Assembly: GCA_020425695.1 (NCBI GenBank)
Contig: JAGQRE010000010.1
Coordinates: forward strand, 1-54,205
DNA: 54,205 bases
Direction of reading: 5' to 3'
DNA from: Planctomycetota bacterium
Lineage (GTDB): Bacteria > Planctomycetota > UBA8742 > UBA2392
In this document: positions 33,802-42,445 of the stretch, in pieces
How the letters are laid out: every line of letters starts with the position of its first letter
How positions within the stretch are numbered: the stretch's first letter is position 1
Notes under the pieces: generated by a model
The model's input: the letters and a program-made list of their open reading frames with translations, nothing else
Told to the model about the DNA's origin: nothing
Databases searched by the model: none
Made by a program: the position numbers and the translations under genes

Positions 33802-34965
33802 TTACTCCAACTCCACTGTCCAGTCCTTGAGTGACTTGTCGGATCCGCCGACATCGCAGACCAGCGTGATTGTGTCTTCGTAGTCTCCAGCCTTGATTTC
33901 TATGGGTTTCCAGCCTTCGTGCCAGGACTGGCTGATGACCGTCATGATGCGGTCTTTGGTTAACGTCAGGCATTCGCGGTAGATTGCCAGCGTCTTAAAA
34001 TCGGGCTGATGCACGATTGTGCTGCCGGTTGCGTCGTTCAACAGCATCGACTTCTCGAAGGGTATATCCAGCGAGTTACCCTGAAGTACACGCTCCGTCG
34101 CTGACTCCTCAGCATCGGCCTGAATCGTGGGTGGCTGCTGGTCGATATAGATTTCGTTCAGGTTAACACCGTTGTGGTTCCAGAACGTCTTGTCCTGATT
34201 GCGCCAGCTGCGGACCTTCACCACCGGCGAGCCCCAAGTCAGCGTGATCTCGAAGCCGACTTCCTTGAACAGGTCCAGCGTGTCGCCGCTGTTCTTGCGC
34301 GCCCAGACGTAGCACTCAACGCGCATGGTTCGTTGAAACGGGTTGGGCTCAAGCACCTCAATATCGGTCGCAATGCTCGGGTAGATCACGAAAACTTCGT
34401 CGTGTACCTGCTGACCCTTGTTGTAGGAATCGTTGACGTCGTTGCCGATTTCCTCGGTCTCGACGCAACCAACACTGGCGCCAAGCGGTGACAACTCAAG
34501 CTTGTAGTCACCTTTCTTGGCCCTAATAATCATGCGCCCGTGGACTGTCGGCAGCACCGGAACGCTGACTTCAAGCAGGTCATTCTCAAATTCACCGCTC
34601 ATGCGCGTAACAGTTTTACCCAGCTTGACCTTGCCCTCCTTCTTTATCTTCGGCTTCCCCCACTTAGGGTCTTTGACCTTCGATGCTACTCCGTCCAACA
34701 CGGTGAACGTCGCACCACCAGCCGGCACCGAAGCAAGCACGAGCAGCTTCTTCGCTTTCTTGTCGTAGTAGGCCGGGACCTGCTTGCCCTCGGGGTCTTC
34801 CACAGCGAACTTCGCGCCAACTTTGACGTCCAGAGTGATCACTTTCACGGCCGTCGCATGGCCGGACTCGTTGGCCACTTCGAACTTTTGCCCTGCGTCG
34901 TCCTTTGCGACAGCGAGCATGGGCAGTAAGAAAACGGCAAGCAGGGCAAAGGATAGACGCTTCAT
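33802..34965 (-). CDS. Secreted beta-rich protein of unknown function
   Basis: Not recognised. The start at 34965 is chosen because GAGG lies 8 bases upstream and the first 20 residues then form a signal peptide (MKRLSFALLAVFLLPMLAVA); longer in-frame starts lack this. The 367-residue mature part is rich in beta-strand-forming residues (VITLDVKVGAKFAVEDPEGKQ, MSGEFENDLLEVSVPVLPT, FEITLTWGSPVVKVRSWRNQ, GDYEDTITLVCDVGG) and has no clear catalytic motif. The tail SWHEGWKPIEIKAGDYEDTITL resembles beta-sandwich carbohydrate- or ligand-binding folds, but weakly. It is divergent from uvrB and convergent with gyrB, so it appears monocistronic. Probably periplasmic. Confidence 0.83.
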   Translation of the reverse strand: MKRLSFALLAVFLLPMLAVAKDDAGQKFEVANESGHATAVKVITLDVKVGAKFAVEDPEGKQVPAYYDKKAKKLLVLASVPAGGATFTVLDGVASKVKDPKWGKPKIKKEGKVKLGKTVTRMSGEFENDLLEVSVPVLPTVHGRMIIRAKKGDYKLELSPLGASVGCVETEEIGNDVNDSYNKGQQVHDEVFVIYPSIATDIEVLEPNPFQRTMRVECYVWARKNSGDTLDLFKEVGFEITLTWGSPVVKVRSWRNQDKTFWNHNGVNLNEIYIDQQPPTIQADAEESATERVLQGNSLDIPFEKSMLLNDATGSTIVHQPDFKTLAIYRECLTLTKDRIMTVISQSWHEGWKPIEIKAGDYEDTITLVCDVGGSDKSLKDWTVELE

Positions 34966-35010
34966 AGTAAAACCTCGGCTAAGACAACCGCATGATAGGG
35001 CCGTCAAGGG

Positions 35011-35062
35011 GCCAAGTAAGCCAAGAAACTGCTTCGCTTGGCGTGCTTCGCCTCTTGGCGGC
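35011..35062. repeat. CCAAG/CTTGG palindromic repeat between divergent genes
   Basis: Two GCCAAG units (35011-35016 and 35020-35025) face two CTTGGCG units (35037-35043 and 35054-35060), so the segment can fold into alternative hairpins. The arrangement resembles the inner part of the repeat at 6760-6805. It lies in the 152-base gap between the secreted protein and uvrB. Confidence 0.5.
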
Positions 35063-35078
35063 AAAATCAAACCCGGGA

Positions 35079-35107
35079 TTGCCAAGCTATGTCGCAGGCG
35101 TTGTTAT
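35079..35107 (+). promoter_or_regulatory. Candidate promoter of uvrB, probably leaderless
   Basis: TTGCCA (35079-35084) and TGTTAT (35102-35107) are 17 bases apart; TATGCT (35105-35110) is an alternative -10. Either places the transcription start within a few bases of the ATG at 35118. No LexA-like CTGT-N8-ACAG box is seen. Confidence 0.45.
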
Positions 35108-35117
35108 GCTTCGGACT

Positions 35118-37337
35118 ATGGCTCAGAAACCGTTCAAACTCGTTTCAAAGAACACGCCCGCCGGTGACCAGCCTGCGGCCATTGATTCGTTGATCAAAGG
35201 GCTCGACGAAGGCGCGCCGTTTCAGACGTTGCTCGGTGTAACAGGCAGCGGCAAGACGTTCACGATGGCCAGCGTCATTGAGCGCGTGAACCGCCCGACG
35301 CTCGTGATGGCCCCGAACAAGACGCTGGCGGCACAGCTTTTCAGCGAGTTCCGCAAGCTGTTCCCAGAGAACGCCGTCGAGTACTTCGTCAGCTACTACG
35401 ACTACTACCAGCCCGAAGCCTACGTACCGCAGACAGATACATTCATTGAAAAGGACAGCTCAATAAATGAACGCATTGACCGCCTGCGTCACTCGGCCAC
35501 GCGCTCACTGCTTGATCGCCAGGACGTTCTGATCGTAGCCAGCGTAAGCTGCATCTACGGCCTTGGCTCGCCCGAAGCCTACCAGGGCGCGCTGTTGTAC
35601 GCCGAGAAAGGCCTGCCGCTGACGCGCCGAAAGGCCGTACGCAAGCTGACCGAGATCGCGTACTCGCGCAACGATTTCGACCTGAAACGTGGCACGTACA
35701 GGGTTCGCGGCGATGTGCTGGATGTCTTTCCAGTCTATGAAGAAGACAAGGTCATCCGGCTCGAGTTCTTCGGCGACGACCTTGACGGCATATGGGAAAT
35801 CGATCCGCTCACCGGCGAAGTGCTGGGTGAACTCGACAAGATTACGATCTACCCGGCCACGCACTACGTCACCCCGGAAAGCAAAGTAGATGCCGCGGTC
35901 GAGGCCATCGAGAAGGAAATGATCGAGCAGGTCGAGTTGTTCAAAACGCAGGGCAAGCTGCTTGAAGCGCAACGAATTGAACAGCGCACGAAGTACGACC
36001 TTGAACTGATCCGCGAAATCGGCACCTGCAAGGGTATCGAGAACTACTCGCGTCACTTTGAAGGACGGGCACCGGAAAGCACACCGCCAACGTTGATGGA
36101 TTATCTGCCGCAGAACGCAATCATCATGGCCGACGAGTCCCACGTGACCGTTCCGCAGATTGGCGGCATGTTCAAGGGTGACCGCGCACGCAAGAACACT
36201 CTGGTCGATTTCGGCTTCCGCCTGCCCAGCGCGAAGGACAACCGCCCACTGAAGTTCGAAGAGTTCGAAGCAATCAAACGCCAAACCATCTTCGTAAGCG
36301 CAACGCCTGGCCCCTATGAGTTGGACAAGTCGTTAGGTCACGTCGTTGAACAAATCGTTCGTCCGACCGGGCTGATTGATCCACCGATTGAAATCAAGCC
36401 GGCCAAAGGGCAGATCGACGACGTGCTGCACGAAGTACGCCCGGTGATCGAGCGCGGCGAACGCGTACTGGTCTGCACGTTGACGAAGCGAATGGCCGAG
36501 GAATTGTCGAACTACCTTGCCTCCCTCGATATCAAGGTGCGCTACCTGCACAGTGACATCGACACTATTGAGCGCATGGAGATCTTGAAAGACCTGCGAA
36601 AGGGCGAGTTTGACGTTCTGGTTGGCATCAACCTGTTGCGCGAGGGACTTGATCTGCCGGAAGTCAGCCTGCTCTGCATTCTGGATGCCGACCGCGAGGG
36701 TTATCTGCGCAGCCATCGGTCGCTGATCCAGATGGTCGGGCGAGCAGCCCGCAACGTAAATGGACGCGTGGTCATGTACGCCGATGGCATCACCCAAAGC
36801 ATGCAGACCGCCATCGAAGAAACCGATCGACGACGACGCCTGCAGGTCGAATACAACAAGCAACACAACATTACGCCGAAAACCATTATCAACGAAATCG
36901 ACGACGTTCTCAGCAGCATCTTCGAGGCCGACTACGTCACCGTCGACAAAGAAGACGAGTACATCACGCACTACGACTGGCCGGGCGCAAAGAAGCCGAA
37001 GAAAAAGGGCGGGAAGCGCGGCAAGTCAAAGAGCGCCCTTGAACAGGGAGCCCTCGGCGGCACAAACTTCGCGACCCGGCGCGCTCTGGAAGCAGCCGAG
37101 AAAGCAGGCGCACTGGAAGGTCGCAAGAAGCGTCTTGCTGACAAGTACCCAGAGATCCGGTCAGAAGAAGCGCCGATGGGCATCCAGCGCAAAATCAGCC
37201 CGGGTGAAGCACCCAAGCTGATCGCCCAGCTCCAGAAGGAAATGTACGAAGCCGCCAAAGCTCTAGATTTCGAGACGGCAGCGTTGCTCCGCGACGAAAT
37301 CAAAGAACTGCAACGCATCGAACTAGGCGTGCGCTGA
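35118..37337 (+). CDS. uvrB: Excinuclease ABC subunit UvrB
   Basis: UvrB is the damage-verifying helicase-like subunit of nucleotide excision repair. The Walker A GVTGSGKT is at residues 40-47, the beta-hairpin region is [30 protein letters not shown], the DEAD-type box is [11 protein letters not shown], and the C-terminal helicase motifs include [32 protein letters not shown] and [11 protein letters not shown]. The UVR domain closes the protein ([17 protein letters not shown]). Length is 739 residues; the excess over the usual 670 is a lysine- and glycine-rich linker ([14 protein letters not shown]) of about 60 residues before the UVR domain. ATG 35118 is preferred; an ATG at 35106 in the same frame would add four residues. 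Confidence 0.96.
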   Translation: MAQKPFKLVSKNTPAGDQPAAIDSLIKGLDEGAPFQTLLGVTGSGKTFTMASVIERVNRPTLVMAPNKTLAAQLFSEFRKLFPENAVEYFVSYYDYYQPEAYVPQTDTFIEKDSSINERIDRLRHSATRSLLDRQDVLIVASVSCIYGLGSPEAYQGALLYAEKGLPLTRRKAVRKLTEIAYSRNDFDLKRGTYRVRGDVLDVFPVYEEDKVIRLEFFGDDLDGIWEIDPLTGEVLGELDKITIYPATHYVTPESKVDAAVEAIEKEMIEQVELFKTQGKLLEAQRIEQRTKYDLELIREIGTCKGIENYSRHFEGRAPESTPPTLMDYLPQNAIIMADESHVTVPQIGGMFKGDRARKNTLVDFGFRLPSAKDNRPLKFEEFEAIKRQTIFVSATPGPYELDKSLGHVVEQIVRPTGLIDPPIEIKPAKGQIDDVLHEVRPVIERGERVLVCTLTKRMAEELSNYLASLDIKVRYLHSDIDTIERMEILKDLRKGEFDVLVGINLLREGLDLPEVSLLCILDADREGYLRSHRSLIQMVGRAARNVNGRVVMYADGITQSMQTAIEETDRRRRLQVEYNKQHNITPKTIINEIDDVLSSIFEADYVTVDKEDEYITHYDWPGAKKPKKKGGKRGKSKSALEQGALGGTNFATRRALEAAEKAGALEGRKKRLADKYPEIRSEEAPMGIQRKISPGEAPKLIAQLQKEMYEAAKALDFETAALLRDEIKELQRIELGVR

Positions 37338-37346
37338 ACGTAGACC

Positions 37347-37736
37347 ATGCAAACGAAACTCGCTCTGACGATTCTGTATGTAGCCGACCTGCCGCGGGCG
37401 GCTGCCTTCTATGACGCCGCGTTTGCGTTTGAAAAGACCGTCGATGTACCTGTGTATGTTGAATACGAACTCAACCCAGGCGCGCGTCTGGGGCTGATGC
37501 CGCAGGCCAACACGCGCCATTTTCTGGGGGCTGAGCTGGGTTCCAGAACGCCGTCAGATTCGTGCCCTCGGGGCGAAATCTACCTACACGTGGCGGATAT
37601 CGAAGCAGTCGTAGCACGCCTTGAGGAGTTGGGCGCGGTCTGCACCTCACCGTTGGCGGATCGAGACTGGGGCGACCGTGCGGCCTACTTTCTGGATGCC
37701 GACGACTATGTCATTGCGGTGGGCGAGAAGCTCTAG
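37347..37736 (+). CDS. VOC-family (glyoxalase/dioxygenase-like) protein
   Basis: A single vicinal-oxygen-chelate domain of 129 residues, with the two beta-alpha-beta-beta-beta halves: LTILYVADLPRAAAFYDAAFAFE at the start and EIYLHVADIEAVVARLEELGA with the end RDWGDRAAYFLDADDYVIAVGEKL. The metal-binding set is not obvious, since the usual first histidine is replaced by threonine or leucine, so it may be a resistance- or binding-type member rather than a glyoxalase. It begins nine bases after the uvrB stop and is probably co-transcribed. Its last 26 bases overlap the end of the convergent response regulator gene. Confidence 0.87.
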   Translation: MQTKLALTILYVADLPRAAAFYDAAFAFEKTVDVPVYVEYELNPGARLGLMPQANTRHFLGAELGSRTPSDSCPRGEIYLHVADIEAVVARLEELGAVCTSPLADRDWGDRAAYFLDADDYVIAVGEKL

Positions 37737-38442
37737 CCTCTTCAAGCAGTTCGTTTACTGCGTCTCGAAATACCTCGACTTTGAAGGGCCGCTGGACAAT
37801 ACGGTCAATCAGCGACTTGGCTGACTTGGGAACGGTCTGTTTGCGTGCTTTCTGCACTAGCAGCATGACCTTGCTGCGCGCCCCGTGGTCTGAGTTGCGC
37901 AGCGTCTCGATGAACTTCGGGCCGTTCATGACGGGCATTTCCCAGTCGACAATCGTCAAGTGCGGCTCGACCCAGGCAGCCTTATTCAGGCCCTCGGCTC
38001 CGTTTTCGGCCTCAAACACTACCAGCCCTTCAGCGGTCAAGAGGCGGTTGATCTTCATGCGCAGTTTCGGCTCGTCGTCCACAAGCAGGACACGAAGCTC
38101 GGAATCTGAAGGTAGCGGATTATCCTGCAACGCCAGTTTGCGGGCACGGATTACCGCCGGCCCGAACTCGTCCAGAATGCCCGCTTCCGTCGCGTAGTGG
38201 TACAAAATCGCAACCGAAGCATCCGCCGCAAACAGATCATCAACACCGTGCAAGTACGCATTGATCTGCCCGAAGCAGCAGTGGTGCATCTCGTTGATGG
38301 CCGCCAACGAGGATCGATCCGCCTTGCTGTCTTTGTCCAGAATGCGCGCGAGTACCGATAGTTCCAGCCCGAGAGCCGTGAAGAAAAGACCTCCGGTCTC
38401 GGGCGGGCGGCTTTCAAGAAAACGAATGATCTCATTGCGCAT
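37711..38442 (-). CDS. Response regulator with an N-terminal helical domain
   Basis: A two-part protein of 243 residues. Residues 1-110 are helical with conserved-looking His/Cys positions (EMHHCCFGQINAYLHGVDDLF) and are not recognised. Residues about 115-240 are a receiver domain: acidic pocket LLVDDEPKL, phospho-acceptor aspartate in LTIVDWEMPVMNG, and PFKVEVFRDAV near the end with the K-x-x-like loop IVQRPFK. There is no DNA-binding output domain, so it may act through the N-terminal domain or by protein contact, as in CheY-like regulators. The start at 38442 (MRNEIIRF) fits better than 38508. The gene is divergent from the TPR gene 73 bases away and ends inside the VOC gene. Confidence 0.85.
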   Translation of the reverse strand: MRNEIIRFLESRPPETGGLFFTALGLELSVLARILDKDSKADRSSLAAINEMHHCCFGQINAYLHGVDDLFAADASVAILYHYATEAGILDEFGPAVIRARKLALQDNPLPSDSELRVLLVDDEPKLRMKINRLLTAEGLVVFEAENGAEGLNKAAWVEPHLTIVDWEMPVMNGPKFIETLRNSDHGARSKVMLLVQKARKQTVPKSAKSLIDRIVQRPFKVEVFRDAVNELLEEARASRPPQ

Positions 38443-38515
38443 GGGCTGAATATAGGTTTGCCACTGGAAAAGCGAGTGTGTTGAAGAACGCGCCCCGCCC
38501 GCGCACAATCACATC

Positions 38516-40000
38516 ATGGGCAACGCCGAAAATGCCTATCTGTTCCGCCACGCAATGATGCGTGCGGCCGCGTACGACTTGCAGCCGCCGGTCGAGCGGT
38601 CGGAGCTTCACACCCACGCTTACGCAATCATCGAGGCACTGCCGCACCCCGACCCGGATGCATTTGCGTATGAGTTGGCCGGGCACGCTCGCGACGCCGC
38701 CGTTGGCACACCTGACATCGCGAGGCGCCGTGAGATGTCCGAGCGCGAGGCACGCTGGTTAGGGCGTGCGATGCAGCGGGCGAGGGACAACAGCAACTTT
38801 CGTATGGCTCTCGAGTGCGCTGAAAGAGTCCTGAACAGTGAGTCGGTCGACGTGGCGACACGTCACGGAGCCGCGCTGCTGGGCGCCGAAATGTCGGCAG
38901 CTCTAGGAGAATTCGCACACGTGCCTGAATTCCTGACCAGCGCCGAAAAGCTGCACGAGGGTGGGTCACCAACGTTACGAGCTGCCTGGATTCTCAGCTT
39001 CGTGAACGCTGACCTACTGCCCAAGCGAAAGTACGAAGCTGGCGCGAACTTGCTGCAGGAAGCCCTCGCTATATTCCGGGACAACGGAGACCTGCTTGGC
39101 GAGGCCCGCGCGACGGGCTATCTGGGCAACGTCCTCGCGCGGCGAGACCTGCGAAAAGAGGCGTTGGTTCAGTACGAGCAATCTGAAGCAATCTTCCGGA
39201 AGCTCCGGCACCAGCGCGGACTCTCAACATGCCGCGGCAACGTCGGGCTAATGCATCGCTACTTCGGACAGAACGACAAAGCCGAGAGCGCTTATCGAGA
39301 GGCTCTCCAGATCGACCGAGAAATCGGAAACCGCGAGGGCGTGCCTCGTCACCTCGGAAATCTGGCAGTTCTTTATCGCGAAACAGGCAGGTTTGATAAG
39401 GCGCTGGAGTTGTTCGATGAATGCGGCGACGCGTTCCGTGAACTTGGTGATCGCACCGGCTGGATGCGCAACACGATCAATCACGCCCATTGCTTTGAAG
39501 CCACCGGGCAACCGCACCGCGCAGTTGTCCTCTACCAGCAGGCCGAGCGCATTGCCGAAGAGTGCGGGCTCAGGTTCGATATGGCCGATTGCGCCGCCTA
39601 TCGCGGCGAAGCCCTCTTGAAGATGGATGACACTGTCCGTGGCGAACCAGCACTAGAGTCCGCCGCACTTCGGTACGAACAGCTGAACTCGCCACGCGAC
39701 GCAGCGGAAGTCTGGGAAACGTTGGCGGCATCCGCACACAAACGCGAGGAGGACGCGGCCACACTCCGGTACACGACCGCCGCCTTGCTAAACCTGGAGA
39801 AAGTCAAGGAGACCAACCCGAGTTTCGATTTACTGGCCCTGCATGCGGAAGCTTCTCTCGCCCACGACCAGTTCGAAGCTGCCGCCGTGGCCGCACTTCA
39901 GGCGTTGGAGAAGGCGACGAACAGCAAGGGACTTGACCCGATCCGCCTCGCTACGCTGAAAGCGATAGCGCGTAAGGGGCAGGCCAGTTCGGCGACTTGA
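38516..40000 (+). CDS. TPR protein resembling the C-terminal half of STAND/AAA signalling proteins
   Basis: A 494-residue soluble protein of tetratricopeptide repeats, clearest at residues about 195-350 (RATGYLGNVLARRDLRKEALVQYEQSEAIFR, RGNVGLMHRYFGQNDKAESAYREALQIDREIGN, RHLGNLAVLYRETGRFDKALELFDECGDAFRELGD). The first 50 residues (YLFRHAMMRAAAYDLQPPVERSELHTHAYAIIEAL) match the helix that in many kinases and cyclases follows an AAA/STAND ATPase domain, here missing. An in-frame stop 20 codons upstream (38453) shows the gene does not extend further. It could be a stand-alone scaffold or the remnant of a larger regulator. Confidence 0.87.
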   Translation: MGNAENAYLFRHAMMRAAAYDLQPPVERSELHTHAYAIIEALPHPDPDAFAYELAGHARDAAVGTPDIARRREMSEREARWLGRAMQRARDNSNFRMALECAERVLNSESVDVATRHGAALLGAEMSAALGEFAHVPEFLTSAEKLHEGGSPTLRAAWILSFVNADLLPKRKYEAGANLLQEALAIFRDNGDLLGEARATGYLGNVLARRDLRKEALVQYEQSEAIFRKLRHQRGLSTCRGNVGLMHRYFGQNDKAESAYREALQIDREIGNREGVPRHLGNLAVLYRETGRFDKALELFDECGDAFRELGDRTGWMRNTINHAHCFEATGQPHRAVVLYQQAERIAEECGLRFDMADCAAYRGEALLKMDDTVRGEPALESAALRYEQLNSPRDAAEVWETLAASAHKREEDAATLRYTTAALLNLEKVKETNPSFDLLALHAEASLAHDQFEAAAVAALQALEKATNSKGLDPIRLATLKAIARKGQASSAT

Positions 40001-40056
40001 TACCAATCAGTACGCGATGCGCTTGACCGGCCAAATTCGCGAGACATGCTTCGCGC

Positions 40057-41034
40057 GTGTTTACTGCCATCACACAAGACGCTCAGGGCATTGCAGCCGC
40101 CTTCGGTACAGCTTTCTGCTGGTCCATGACGGCACTGTTTTTTAGTGCCGCCGCAAGGCGTGTCGGACAGTTTCACGTCAACCAGATTCGTCTGGTCCAA
40201 GCCTGTGTACTGCTAGCGTTGGCTTGCCTGGTTACCGGCGCATTTTCAAGCGCGCCAACGAATCAACTCATTCTGCTGGCGGCGTCCGGTCTCGTCGGGC
40301 TTACATTAGGCGACGCCGCGCTGTTTCTAGCACTACAGATCATCGGGCCGCGTCGCGGCAGCCTCATCATGGCGCTCTCGCCGGGCTTTGCCGCGCTGCT
40401 GATGGTGCCGCTGCTTGGCGAGACCCTTAGCTGGATTGGCGTCGTGGGCATGATCGTCACGATCGCCGGCGTGATGTGGGTTGTGCTTGAGCGAGGCCAG
40501 CCGGGCGAGATTGAGGGCAACGCCGGCTGGGGTGTTTTCTGGGGAGTGCTCGGGGCACTGGGGCAGGCAGGTGGTTTGATTCTGAGCAAGGCGGGGCTGG
40601 GCATGCGGGTCCCTGGGGGGTTACTGAACTCCGTCAGCGGGATCACCAGTAGCAACGTCGAATCTCTCAGCCCGCTGTACGGAACACTCGTTCGCATGCT
40701 GGCTGGAACGGTAATACTTGTCGGCTACGGAATCATCGTCGGTCGCTTCGGCCAAACACTGAAGAGCCTCAAAGACCGCAAAGCTCTGGGCCAGACCAGC
40801 GCCGGCGCGATCTTCGGGCCATTCATCGGTGTAACGCTGAGTCTTGCCGCCGTGGCGTGGACTAACACAGCCGTGGCCGCGACGATCATGGCGATCTCGC
40901 CGGTACTGGTGATTCCCATCGTCCGAATTGTCTACAAGCAGGCTGTGACTTGGCGCGCGGTGATTGGTGCATTGATCGCGTTCGCAGGTGTGGCTGTGCT
41001 GACATTCAGAGAGAGACTGGCCCAAATGCTCTAG
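40057..41034 (+). CDS. DMT-superfamily (EamA) transporter
   Basis: A 325-residue inner-membrane protein with ten predicted helices and two EamA repeats, the second ending VTWRAVIGALIAFAGVAVLTF. Conserved features include GTAFCWSMTALFFSAAARRVG at the start and ALSPGFAALLMVPLLGETLSWIGVVGMIVTIAGVMWVV between repeats. DMT transporters move amino acids, nucleosides, sugars or metabolites; the substrate cannot be told. The start is a GTG at 40057; no ATG in frame is near. It follows the TPR gene by 56 bases. Confidence 0.9.
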   Translation: MFTAITQDAQGIAAAFGTAFCWSMTALFFSAAARRVGQFHVNQIRLVQACVLLALACLVTGAFSSAPTNQLILLAASGLVGLTLGDAALFLALQIIGPRRGSLIMALSPGFAALLMVPLLGETLSWIGVVGMIVTIAGVMWVVLERGQPGEIEGNAGWGVFWGVLGALGQAGGLILSKAGLGMRVPGGLLNSVSGITSSNVESLSPLYGTLVRMLAGTVILVGYGIIVGRFGQTLKSLKDRKALGQTSAGAIFGPFIGVTLSLAAVAWTNTAVAATIMAISPVLVIPIVRIVYKQAVTWRAVIGALIAFAGVAVLTFRERLAQML

Positions 41035-41055
41035 GGACACGCTGGCGCGTGTCCC
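41034..41055. terminator. Bidirectional terminator between convergent genes
   Basis: A perfect 9-base-pair stem GGGACACGC / GCGTGTCCC with loop TGGC starts on the last base of the DMT stop codon and lies before the convergent prenyltransferase-repeat gene. Confidence 0.7.
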
Positions 41056-41079
41056 CGGATTTGTACTCGTTCAGCCCGC

Positions 41080-42288
41080 CTACTTTGCGAACAGCGGCAG
41101 AAGCTGGTACGGCACCTGCAAAATCATCAGAGCATAGCTCGTTGTGTACGCCTCGCCGTAACTCTGCGAGGGCCAACCGCCGTTGTTGGCCGGGTTGCGC
41201 TTCTGTTCTTCCAGCAGCAGGTCGCGCATCTTCGGGTAGTACTCGTCGAAATACACTTCCTCGGGTGCGTTCCAGAGTGCTTGCACGGCATAGAAGTGAG
41301 CGTAGTAGAAGTGGCTGACATCCAGACTGCCCTGGCCACTCTTACGACGTCCGATGAAGTCATCGAACTTGTAGCGAAGCCAGCGCAATCCGCCCTTATA
41401 GACCTTGCCGATGTCATGCTCTTTCCAGCTAGCGCCCTCGCTGTAGACACCGATACCGTTGAGTGTCGTTATGGCTGCCGCGCAAAGTGCGTAGCTGTCG
41501 CTGTTCCAGCCGCTCGACAGCGAGTACTTGAATGTGTAGCCGACGTGTTCTTCACCGTTGTGCATGAAGACGCGCTTTTCGGCGATGTCGTACATGTACT
41601 TGATGGCATTCTGGATCGTCTTCATTTCGACCGTGATGCCGGCGTCGCTGGCCGCGCGAAGCGCTTGAATGCAGCAAACGGTAGTGCTGCCCTCATCCCA
41701 TGTCAGGTCAGTCGGCATGTAGCCCCAGCCACCGAAAGGCGTCTGGCCCTTTGAGATGCACTTCACTGCCAGTTGCAGCGAACTCTTCAGCCGCGCCTTC
41801 TCGCCCTCGTCTTCGACCGCGCCGTAGAGTTGTGCGAGAAACAGGGTCGCGTAGCCGTGCCCGTGAATCCGACTTCCGTCATTTGTTCCCGTGAAAAAGC
41901 CGCTGTTGACGTCCTGGCAGCCCAGCAGGTAGTTCATCGCGTTGCGGACGTTTACGGCGTACTTGCCCTTGCTCGGCGTGCTGCCGGACGCGAGCAACGC
42001 CAGCCCGGACATTGAAGTCACCGCAATGGCAACGTTCTGCCCTCCGCCCTTGGTGAACGCGCCATTGGCGTCCTGCAATTCGGACAGGCGCTTCAAACCC
42101 TTGGCGACACCGTCTTTCAGGTCTTCATTGATGTAGTTCTTGTTGAGCATGCGCAGCGCCGGCGCCTCGGACGCATCGCTGGAATCACCACTTGCGCCAT
42201 CCCCGCCACCTTCGTCCTGCGCAATGCAGAAGGTGGAGATGACGAAAACGATCGCAAGTGCCGTTGCTAACCGCTTGAAACTGTTCAT
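41080..42288 (-). CDS. Secreted prenyltransferase/squalene-cyclase-like repeat protein
   Basis: A signal peptide (MNSFKRLATALAIVFVISTFCIAQ) and an acidic, glycine/serine-rich linker lead into a toroidal alpha/alpha-barrel of the prenyltransferase/squalene oxidase repeat type. Repeats are marked by QDANGAFTKGGG, VTSMSGLALLASG, FGGWGYMPTDLTWDEGSTTVCCIQALRAA and NGGWPSQSYGEAYTTSYALMILQ. The DXDD motif of hopene cyclases is not seen, so it is probably not a triterpene cyclase. Similar secreted proteins are common in Planctomycetota and their role is unknown. The ATG at 42288 is chosen so the signal peptide starts correctly. Length is 402 residues. Confidence 0.87.
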   Translation of the reverse strand: MNSFKRLATALAIVFVISTFCIAQDEGGGDGASGDSSDASEAPALRMLNKNYINEDLKDGVAKGLKRLSELQDANGAFTKGGGQNVAIAVTSMSGLALLASGSTPSKGKYAVNVRNAMNYLLGCQDVNSGFFTGTNDGSRIHGHGYATLFLAQLYGAVEDEGEKARLKSSLQLAVKCISKGQTPFGGWGYMPTDLTWDEGSTTVCCIQALRAASDAGITVEMKTIQNAIKYMYDIAEKRVFMHNGEEHVGYTFKYSLSSGWNSDSYALCAAAITTLNGIGVYSEGASWKEHDIGKVYKGGLRWLRYKFDDFIGRRKSGQGSLDVSHFYYAHFYAVQALWNAPEEVYFDEYYPKMRDLLLEEQKRNPANNGGWPSQSYGEAYTTSYALMILQVPYQLLPLFAK

Positions 42289-42331
42289 TGGGCGGCCCTT
42301 TCCCGCATGACTCAACTACAACTCCTACCAT

Positions 42332-42337
42332 ACTATA
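42332..42337 (-). promoter_or_regulatory. -10 box upstream of the prenyltransferase-repeat gene
   Basis: TATAGT on the minus strand lies 43 bases before the start codon at 42288; no good -35 is seen at a normal distance. Confidence 0.3.
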
Positions 42338-42445
42338 CGATTCAGTTGGCCAAACGAGTCGAACGTTCCATATTTCCCAGTGGACCGCCTGACGCACCGA
42401 ATCAGGCACTGCCGCACATCCACGATTCTGGTAGTTTCCGCCGCC

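Noticed and set aside
41080..42288. Identification of the prenyltransferase-repeat protein as squalene-hopene cyclase
   Set aside because: It has a signal peptide, is too short and lacks the DXDD motif.
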